The translations under genes were made by a program, and so were the position numbers. A stretch of 15,675 nt of DNA from JAWLCA01 sp050485905 (GTDB lineage: Bacteria; Pseudomonadota; Alphaproteobacteria; Rhodobacterales; Rhodobacteraceae), in assembly GCA_050485905.1 (NCBI GenBank), contig JBJHCH010000092.1:1-15675 (forward strand), written 5' to 3'. Position 1 is the first letter of the stretch. Each line of letters begins with the position of its first letter. Below the pieces are notes generated by a model. It was not told the origin of the DNA, did not search any database, and saw only the letters and a list, made by a program, of their open reading frames with translations. Of the stretch, positions 1 to 5,285 are shown in pieces.

Positions 1-274
1 GGCCCGTCTCACCAATGCGCACGGTCATCTCGCGTTGAACCGGGCGAAACTCCCACGGCATGTCCCGGTCGCGCGAGGCGTCGAAGCGCACGCGGACGGT
101 CTGTTCCAGTATCTCGTCCGACTCGCCTGAAGCGACGGCAGTGGTGCCACCGTATCCGGTCACCCGGCAGAACCAGTCGTAGAGCGGCACGGCTGCAAAT
201 CCCATCGAGGCCATGAAGACCACGACGCCGACCAGTTGCAGCGCAGTGCGCAGCTTTGCATCCAGCCGCCTCAT
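1..274 (-). CDS. ctaG: Cytochrome c oxidase assembly protein CtaG (Cox11), 5' part only
   Basis: Cox11/CtaG is an inner-membrane protein with a periplasmic copper-binding domain; in the family it delivers copper to the CuB site of cytochrome c oxidase subunit I. The first 91 residues are visible. They show a short basic N-terminus, one membrane anchor at about residues 10-30, and the family signature VPLYDWFCRVTG at 29-40 including Cys36, then the start of the beta domain (DMPWEFRPVQ at about 71-80). The copper-binding CxC region lies beyond the left edge. The ATG overlaps the TGA of the small upstream gene in an ATGA arrangement at 271-274, so the two are probably translationally coupled within the cta operon. 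The start is supported by this overlap and by the match to the family N-terminus. The gene continues outside the window. Confidence 0.93.
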   Translation of the reverse strand, partial: MRRLDAKLRTALQLVGVVVFMASMGFAAVPLYDWFCRVTGYGGTTAVASGESDEILEQTVRVRFDASRDRDMPWEFRPVQREMTVRIGETG

Positions 275-462
275 TCGTCCGGCTCCGGCGGCAGGATCGA
301 GGTACGGTAGGTGTGGTCGAACGCCTCGATTGACCCGCCGCCCGACACCTTGGCGATGGTCAGACCGAAGACGAGGAATGCGAACGCCACGAGCAGCAGG
401 CCCACGCCCAGATTGCGCCCGAACCGGCGGTGATGAATCTCGTGCTCGACCTTAAGCGTCAT
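271..462 (-). CDS. Small single-span membrane protein of the cytochrome oxidase operon
   Basis: This 63-residue protein has a basic, His-containing N-terminus (HEIHHRRFGR at about 7-16), one hydrophobic segment at about residues 18-39, and a polar tail ending in acidic residues. That suggests a single-pass inner-membrane protein with the N-terminus inside. It begins one base after the ctaB stop and its own stop overlaps the ctaG start, so it is embedded in the operon. Short frames in this position between ctaB and ctaG are known in related alphaproteobacteria and are usually annotated only as cytochrome oxidase assembly or hypothetical proteins. Function is inferred from context: an accessory or assembly factor of the aa3 oxidase. 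There is no catalytic motif or metal-binding Cys. The coding call is supported by the tight packing on both sides. Confidence 0.8.
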   Translation of the reverse strand: MTLKVEHEIHHRRFGRNLGVGLLLVAFAFLVFGLTIAKVSGGGSIEAFDHTYRTSILPPEPDE

Positions 463-463
463 G

Positions 464-1396
464 TCACCAGCCCCCCAACCCGAAGGGTTTCAGACCTGCC
501 TCGGCCATGAGCGCGCCGAAATGCAGGAAGAGATACAGCAGCGAGAAGCGGAAGAAGCGCTTCTCCACTGCATAGCGGTCAGCCTCGGCCACCGCCTCGT
601 CGCGCCGCCAGATCCGGATTGCGCCAAGCACGAAGATCGCGTTCAGCACCACCGCAGCCGCCAGATAAACAGGCCCGCCGATAGCGGTGAAGCCGACGCC
701 GATGGCCACCGGGACCAGCGCCAGAGTATAGGCGAGGATATGGTTGCGTGTGACGCGCCGACCATGGGTCACCGTAAGCATCGGCACCCCGGCGCGGGAA
801 TAGTCGTCTTTCATGAACAGCGCCAGCGCCCAGAAATGGGGCGGGGTCCACATGAAGATCAGCGCGAACATCAGCACCGATTCGATAGAGACGCCCCCCG
901 TTGCCACCGCCCAGCCGATCATCGGCGGGAAGGCCCCGGCGGCGCCACCTATCACAATGTTCTGCGGCGTCGCGCGCTTCAGCCACATCGAATAGACCAC
1001 CGCATAGAAGAAGATCGTGAATGCCAGAAGCAGGGCGGAAAAGATGTTCGCGGCCAGGCCAAGCATGACGACCGCGATGCCAGAGAGGCCGACGCCGACG
1101 GCCAGCGCCTCATCCGCTGTCACGCGCCCTGCCGGAACGGGGCGCGATTGCGTGCGGCGCATCACCCGGTCGATATCGGCATCCCACCACATGTTCAGTG
1201 CGCCCGAAGCCCCCGCCCCGAGGGCAATGAACAGGATCGATGCGAAACCGATCATCGGATGCACGCCTACAGGCGCCACCAGCAGCCCCGCCAGCGCCGT
1301 GAACACCACCAGAGACATCACGCGCGGCTTCAGCAACGCAACGTAATCGCCGAAGCTGGCCTCGACCGGCTGTTCGTAGGTGCGAATCTCGGTCAC
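464..1396 (-). CDS. ctaB: Protoheme IX farnesyltransferase (heme O synthase)
   Basis: This integral membrane prenyltransferase of the UbiA/COX10 family transfers a farnesyl group to protoheme IX to make heme O, the precursor of the heme A used by aa3-type oxidase. The 310 residues are full length for the family. The first Asp-rich motif is N68-xxx-D72-xxx-D76 followed by MRRTQSRPVPAG (79-90), which binds the prenyl diphosphate through magnesium. The second is DDYSRAGVPML (197-207). About eight or nine hydrophobic segments follow the usual pattern. The start is a GTG, chosen because a GGGAG Shine-Dalgarno sequence lies a few bases upstream and the N-terminus fits the family. The gene follows ctaC after 49 bases containing a hairpin, and is followed after one base by the 63-residue gene. 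Confidence 0.96.
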   Translation of the reverse strand: MTEIRTYEQPVEASFGDYVALLKPRVMSLVVFTALAGLLVAPVGVHPMIGFASILFIALGAGASGALNMWWDADIDRVMRRTQSRPVPAGRVTADEALAVGVGLSGIAVVMLGLAANIFSALLLAFTIFFYAVVYSMWLKRATPQNIVIGGAAGAFPPMIGWAVATGGVSIESVLMFALIFMWTPPHFWALALFMKDDYSRAGVPMLTVTHGRRVTRNHILAYTLALVPVAIGVGFTAIGGPVYLAAAVVLNAIFVLGAIRIWRRDEAVAEADRYAVEKRFFRFSLLYLFLHFGALMAEAGLKPFGLGGW

Positions 1397-1416
1397 ACGG
1401 GTCTCCCGTTGACGGC

Positions 1417-1439
1417 CGCAGGCGCCGGGGGCGCCTGCG
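1417..1439 (-). promoter_or_regulatory. Intercistronic hairpin between ctaC and ctaB
   Basis: The arms CGCAGGCGCC and GGCGCCTGCG (1417-1426 and 1430-1439) pair perfectly over 10 bp around a GGG loop. The hairpin starts 6 bases after the ctaC stop codon and ends about 20 bases before the ctaB start on the minus strand. No U-run follows, so it does not look like a standard intrinsic terminator. It is more likely an mRNA processing or 3'-end-stabilising structure, or an attenuating element. Its role is inference; the structure is directly visible. Confidence 0.7.
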
Positions 1440-1445
1440 ATCAGG

Positions 1446-2345
1446 TCAGTTGCTGGCCAGATCGGTCTCGCGCGGGGTGCCGCCGTATTCCTCGATCATG
1501 GCGTCGAGCCATTCGAAGTAGGCTTCCTCGCTGACAACCTTCACGGTGATCGGCATGTAGGCATGGGCAATGCCGCAAAGCTCCGAACATTGGCCGAAGT
1601 AGATGCCCTCGCGTTCGGCGTTGAACCACAGTTCGGCAAGTCGGCCGGGGACCGCATCCTGCTTCACACCAAATGCAGGGATCGTCCAGGCATGGATCAC
1701 GTCGCTGGCGGTCACCTGCACGACGATGTCGCGGCCAACCGGCACAACCATCGCCGTATCGGTGGCCAGCAGGAAATCATCGCGTGTGTATCCCGCCTCG
1801 ATCAACTGCTGCTCGACCTCGGGCGTCAAGCGGTTGTCGCCACCTGTGGCCGGCGAACCGATCATGTAGCTGTCGAATTCGAGATCGTAGTCGCCATACT
1901 CATATGTCCAGAACCACTGCTTGCCAGTCACCTTGATGGTCAGATCGCCCTCGGGTATCTCCATCTGCTTGAAAAGCACCGGCAGCGAGAAGGCGCCGAT
2001 GAATACCAGGATGATGATCGGCACGACGGTCCATGTGACCTCAATGGGCGAGTTGTGGGTAAAGGTCGCAGGCGTCGGATTGGCACGGCGGTTGTAGCGG
2101 ACGATGACCCAGACCAGCAGCCCCAGAACGAAAAGGCTGATGATTCCGATGATGATGTTCAGCATCCCGTCGAGCCATTGCAGATCGCGCGCCAGTTCGG
2201 TCACCGCCGGCTGAAACCCCATGCCGCGGTCGACCGGCCGGCCGATGGTTTCCAGCCCGTCCTGGGCGCGCGCCGCCACAGCAGTCAGCGCGGTCAGTGC
2301 AATGGCCCCAACGGCAGGCTTGAAGTGTGCCAATCCCATAGTCAT
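1446..2345 (-). CDS. ctaC: Cytochrome c oxidase subunit II, CuA-containing
   Basis: Subunit II of the aa3-type oxidase receives electrons from cytochrome c through the binuclear CuA centre. The 299-residue precursor has a signal sequence ending near ARA|Q (about residue 27), which fits the Paracoccus subunit whose mature form begins with Gln. Two membrane spans follow at about 61-83 and 105-127, then the periplasmic cupredoxin domain. The aromatic electron-entry region QWFWTYEY is at 143-150. CuA ligands are complete: His218 (DVIHAW), then Cys253, Glu255, Cys257, His261 and Met264 in CSELCGIAHAYM. An insert rich in Gly and Asp (about 162-190) precedes the LLATD segment. The ATG at 2343-2345 follows a GGGAA Shine-Dalgarno; a second ATG two codons later is possible. 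It is the first gene of the operon and diverges from tldD. Confidence 0.97.
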   Translation of the reverse strand: MTMGLAHFKPAVGAIALTALTAVAARAQDGLETIGRPVDRGMGFQPAVTELARDLQWLDGMLNIIIGIISLFVLGLLVWVIVRYNRRANPTPATFTHNSPIEVTWTVVPIIILVFIGAFSLPVLFKQMEIPEGDLTIKVTGKQWFWTYEYGDYDLEFDSYMIGSPATGGDNRLTPEVEQQLIEAGYTRDDFLLATDTAMVVPVGRDIVVQVTASDVIHAWTIPAFGVKQDAVPGRLAELWFNAEREGIYFGQCSELCGIAHAYMPITVKVVSEEAYFEWLDAMIEEYGGTPRETDLASN

Positions 2346-2508
2346 GTTCCCATCTGTCGCGCGGCGTCTTTCGTCCGCTTGGCCACGATCCCGGTATGCA
2401 CCGGCATCCCGTTGTTTCTGGACGTCGGTAAAACCATATTACTGCCGGATCGACAAGCGATGTTGTTGCGGCAAAGGGACGCCGCCGCGCCCCAGACCGG
2501 AGCCTGAC
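2346..2508. promoter_or_regulatory. Divergent promoter region between ctaC and tldD
   Basis: These 163 bases separate two divergent genes and must hold the ctaC operon promoter and probably the tldD promoter. The most AT-rich part is around 2410-2450. A weak candidate for tldD is TTGTTT, a 17-base spacer, then CATATT, starting near 2414. No FNR-type TTGAT-N4-ATCAA box or other clear operator is seen. The tldD Shine-Dalgarno GGAG is at 2499-2502. Only the location of the regulatory region is well supported. Confidence 0.45.
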
Positions 2509-3930
2509 ATGACCGATGCGCCGTTTCGCCCCTTTGAAACCCTGCTGGATGAGAGCCGCGCGCTTGCGATCCTGCGCGACGCGACGCGGGGCGCCGACGA
2601 TGGCGAACTTTTCCTGGAGCGCCGTCGGTCAGAGGCAATCGTGCTGGACGATGGCCGCATCCGCTCGGCCAGCTACGACGCGTCCGAAGGGTTCGGTTTG
2701 CGAGCGGTGCGGGGCGAGGTCGCGGGATATGCCCATTCGACCCACGTGACCGAGGCTGCACTCAGGCGCGCCGCGGAAACTGCCCGGCTGGCCGTGGGCG
2801 ACGGCGGCGGCGCGCTTGCCCCGCCACCGCCCGGAACCAATCGGCGTCTCTATGGCGACAACGACCCGATGGCCGACGCCGGCTTCGCGGTGAAGATCGA
2901 TACGTTGCGCGAGATCGACGCCTGTGCCCGAGCGCTGAACCCACAGGTGGTTCAGGTCTCGGCCACCGTCGCCGCATCGCTGCAAGAGGTGGAAATCCTG
3001 CGCCCCGAGGGGCTGCGGCTGCGCGATATCCGCCCGATGGCACGGCTCAATGTCTCGATCATCGTCGAACGCGGCGGGCGGCGTGAATCGGGCAGCATCG
3101 GCGGCGGTGGTCGCTTTGGGCTAGCGCAACTGCTGGCGCGCGACCATTGGGAAGGCGTGGTGCGAGAGGCGCTTCGAATCGCGCTCGTGAACCTCGATGC
3201 AGAACCGGCACCGGCGGGTGTGATGGATGTGGTGCTCGGCGCTGGCTGGCCCGGCATCCTTTTGCACGAGGCGGTCGGTCACGGGCTGGAGGCCGACTTC
3301 AACCGCAAGCAGACCTCTGCCTTCTCGGGGCTGTTGGGAAGCCGTGTTGCCGCCCCGGGTGTCACGGTGCTCGACGACGGCACGATCCCGGATCGGCGCG
3401 GCTCGCTTTCCTTCGATGACGAGGGCACACCTTCGGGCAAGAACGTGCTGATCGAGGACGGCATACTGGTGGGCTACATGCAGGACCGTCAGAACGCCCG
3501 GCTGATGGGCGTGGCCCCCACCGGGAACGGCCGGCGCGAGAGCTACGCGCATATTCCGATGCCCCGGATGACCAACACATACATGCTCTCGGGCACAACA
3601 CCAGCGGCTGAGATCGTGGCAGACCTGAAGGATGGTCTATACGCGGTCGGCTTCGGCGGCGGTCAGGTGGACATAACCAACGGCAAGTTCGTCTTTTCCT
3701 GCACCGAGGCTTACAGGGTACGCAACGGACGCATCGAGGCGCCGGTGAAGGGCGCGACTCTGATCGGCGATGGTGCCACCGCGTTGCGGCAGATTCGCGC
3801 GATCGGCGACGACATGAAGCTAGATCCAGGTATCGGCAACTGCGGAAAGGCGGGGCAATGGGTGCCTGTTGGGGTGGGCCAACCGACGCTGATGATCGGC
3901 GGGCTTACAGTCGGCGGCTCTGCGACCTAG
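2509..3930 (+). CDS. tldD: Metalloprotease TldD
   Basis: TldD is the zinc-bearing subunit of the TldD/TldE (PmbA) cytoplasmic protease, which in Escherichia coli trims the microcin B17 precursor and degrades the CcdA antitoxin. The 473 residues match the family length. The metal site HEAVGH is at residues 253-258 (His253, Glu254, His258) and continues GLEADFNRKQ. The C-terminal metal ligand Cys445 lies in GNCGKAGQ, followed by the family ending VPVGVGQPTLMIGGLTVGG. The FSCTEAYRVRNGRI segment is also typical. The ATG at 2509 was chosen over longer in-frame extensions because GGAG sits 6 bases upstream and upstream codons run back into the ctaC gene on the other strand. The partner gene tldE/pmbA is not in the window. 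The protein lies next to the cta operon but probably has no role in it. Confidence 0.95.
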   Translation: MTDAPFRPFETLLDESRALAILRDATRGADDGELFLERRRSEAIVLDDGRIRSASYDASEGFGLRAVRGEVAGYAHSTHVTEAALRRAAETARLAVGDGGGALAPPPPGTNRRLYGDNDPMADAGFAVKIDTLREIDACARALNPQVVQVSATVAASLQEVEILRPEGLRLRDIRPMARLNVSIIVERGGRRESGSIGGGGRFGLAQLLARDHWEGVVREALRIALVNLDAEPAPAGVMDVVLGAGWPGILLHEAVGHGLEADFNRKQTSAFSGLLGSRVAAPGVTVLDDGTIPDRRGSLSFDDEGTPSGKNVLIEDGILVGYMQDRQNARLMGVAPTGNGRRESYAHIPMPRMTNTYMLSGTTPAAEIVADLKDGLYAVGFGGGQVDITNGKFVFSCTEAYRVRNGRIEAPVKGATLIGDGATALRQIRAIGDDMKLDPGIGNCGKAGQWVPVGVGQPTLMIGGLTVGGSAT

Positions 3931-3954
3931 CTCGTGAAGATTTCCGCGACCCTG

Positions 3955-3971
3955 TTCATCACCTGTTAACC
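3955..3971 (+). promoter_or_regulatory. Candidate CtrA-binding site upstream of dprA
   Basis: The bases read TTCA-N7-TTAACC, one mismatch from the full CtrA consensus TTAA-N7-TTAAC. The site lies in the 78-bp tldD-dprA gap and ends 37 bases before the dprA start. A GATTC (GANTC, the CcrM methylation motif) follows at 3981-3985. In Rhodobacter capsulatus dprA takes part in gene-transfer-agent DNA uptake and depends on CtrA, so the location makes sense. Binding here is inferred from the pattern only. Confidence 0.45.
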
Positions 3972-4008
3972 TTGCCCGACGATTCTCCGACTTGAATGAG
4001 GCGGGGCG

Positions 4009-5184
4009 ATGATGGTCGAAGATTTGTTTTCTTCTCCCACACCCTTCACCCCACCCACCACGGAAGAAGACCGGCTGGATTGGCTTCGTCTCATTCGCTC
4101 GCGCCGGGTCGGCGCAACAACCTTTTTCCGCCTGATGTCAGAGCACGGATCAGCGCGCGTTGCACTTGAGGCGCTGCCAGAGATCGCACGGGCGGCCGGA
4201 GTCGCAAAGTACGAGATCTGCCCGCGGGGCTTGGCCGAGGCAGAGTTGCGATCAGGTCAAAAGGCGGGGGCGACATTGCTCTGCTACGGTGCGCCCGGTT
4301 ATCCTCAGGCGCTTCAAGATCTCTCCGACGCGCCGCCGGTTCTCTGGTCGCTTGGCGATCCTGAGACCCTGGCGCGCCTCAGCATCGCCGTTGTCGGGGC
4401 GCGCAATGCGTCCAGCCTTGGCCAGCGGATGGCGCGCAAGATCGCGGGCGAACTGGCAGAGGCCGGATATTGCGTCGTCTCTGGTCTGGCGCGCGGCATC
4501 GACGCAGTCGCCCATGATGCGGCGCTGAAAGCGGCCAACGGTACCGGCGCGACAGCGGCGGTGCATGCCGGCGGCGTCGACAATCTTTATCCGCCAGAGA
4601 ACGCCGACCTCGCCCGGAGAATAGGCGAAACAGGGTGCCGCCTGTCGGAACAACCGCCCGGCCTCGCGCCGCAGGCACGGCATTTCCCATTGCGAAACCG
4701 AATAATTTCGGGCCTTGCCCGCGCTGTCGTGGTCGTCGAGGCGGCCGGGCGTTCGGGCAGCCTGATCACTGCGCGCGAAGCTGCCGAGCAGGGGCGCGAG
4801 GTGCTGGCCGTGCCCGGACATCCGCTGGATGCGCGAGCCGAGGGCTGTAACCAGTTGATCCGCGATGGCGCGACCCTGATCCGCAGCGTGTCGGACGTGA
4901 TGGAGGCGCTGGGTCCGGTAGCCTCACCGCTCACGCGGCGCATCGTCCTCGGCCAGACGCCGAAGCCTGTCCAGGCCACTGCGGCGCCGGCACCTGCGGT
5001 GCCCGTCGAGATTGGCAACCTTCAGCAGGCGATTCTCGATCGGCTTGGGCCCAGCCCGCTGGCCGAGGATCAGTTGATACGCGATCTTGCGCTGACGCCG
5101 GCCACGGTCGCACCAGAGCTTCTGATGCTCGAACTCGAGGGCCGCGTCGTGCGTCAGCCGGGTGGGCTGTTGGCGCTGGCCTGA
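4009..5184 (+). CDS. dprA: DNA-processing protein DprA
   Basis: DprA binds incoming single-stranded DNA in the cytoplasm, protects it and loads RecA during natural transformation or gene-transfer-agent uptake. The 391 residues comprise an N-terminal SAM-like part (about 20-85), the Rossmann-fold core (about 85-300) and a C-terminal winged-helix domain (about 325-391) after an Ala/Pro-rich linker. Core motifs are VGARNAS (119-125), SGLARGID (148-155), YPPEN, HFPLRNRIISG (205-215), SGSLIT (239-244), VPGHP (258-262) and NQLIRDG (271-277). There are two consecutive ATG codons at 4009 and 4012, preceded by GAGG at 3998-4001 and GGGG at 4003-4006; the choice between them is uncertain by one residue. 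A CtrA-like box lies just upstream. topA follows after 101 bases in the same direction, an adjacency often seen in bacteria. Confidence 0.95.
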   Translation: MMVEDLFSSPTPFTPPTTEEDRLDWLRLIRSRRVGATTFFRLMSEHGSARVALEALPEIARAAGVAKYEICPRGLAEAELRSGQKAGATLLCYGAPGYPQALQDLSDAPPVLWSLGDPETLARLSIAVVGARNASSLGQRMARKIAGELAEAGYCVVSGLARGIDAVAHDAALKAANGTGATAAVHAGGVDNLYPPENADLARRIGETGCRLSEQPPGLAPQARHFPLRNRIISGLARAVVVVEAAGRSGSLITAREAAEQGREVLAVPGHPLDARAEGCNQLIRDGATLIRSVSDVMEALGPVASPLTRRIVLGQTPKPVQATAAPAPAVPVEIGNLQQAILDRLGPSPLAEDQLIRDLALTPATVAPELLMLELEGRVVRQPGGLLALA

Positions 5185-5219
5185 TACAACCGATCCGCGA
5201 GCTGCCACAACGGCGCGGA

Positions 5220-5248
5220 TTGACAAACGCCACCCCGCCCCCACATGT
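5220..5248 (+). promoter_or_regulatory. Candidate topA promoter with perfect TTGACA
   Basis: A perfect -35 hexamer TTGACA occurs at 5220-5225 in the dprA-topA gap. At a 17-base spacing the -10 position holds ACATGT, a poor match to the sigma-70 consensus, though -10 elements in this group are often degenerate. The resulting transcript would start near 5255 and carry a short leader. The hexamer is certain; its use as a promoter is inference. Confidence 0.35.
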
Positions 5249-5259
5249 GCCGCCAAACA

Positions 5260-5274
5260 GCAAAAGCGTTTTGC
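5260..5274 (+). promoter_or_regulatory. Small hairpin just upstream of the topA ribosome binding site
   Basis: GCAAAA and TTTTGC pair perfectly over 6 bp around a GCG loop. The hairpin ends two bases before the GAGGG Shine-Dalgarno (5277-5281) of topA. It could affect ribosome access in the short leader. Six mostly A-T pairs are weak, so the role is speculative. Confidence 0.3.
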
Positions 5275-5285
5275 ATGAGGGTTTC

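Noticed and set aside
1417..1439. ctaC-ctaB hairpin as an intrinsic terminator
   Set aside because: No U-run follows on the transcribed strand, and the downstream ctaB and ctaG are expected to be expressed from this operon.
461..1534. Open frame of 357 codons on the plus strand opposite ctaB
   Set aside because: Antisense to heme O synthase with all its motifs intact; the translated product is rich in His, Arg and Asp, typical of a shadow of a membrane-protein gene.
1563..2507. Open frame of 314 codons on the plus strand opposite ctaC
   Set aside because: Antisense to cytochrome oxidase subunit II with complete CuA ligands; no motif and no ribosome site.
2221..2508. N-terminal extension of tldD by 96 codons
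   Set aside because: The extension overlaps the ctaC coding region on the other strand and lacks a ribosome site; the start at 2509 has GGAG and gives the family length.
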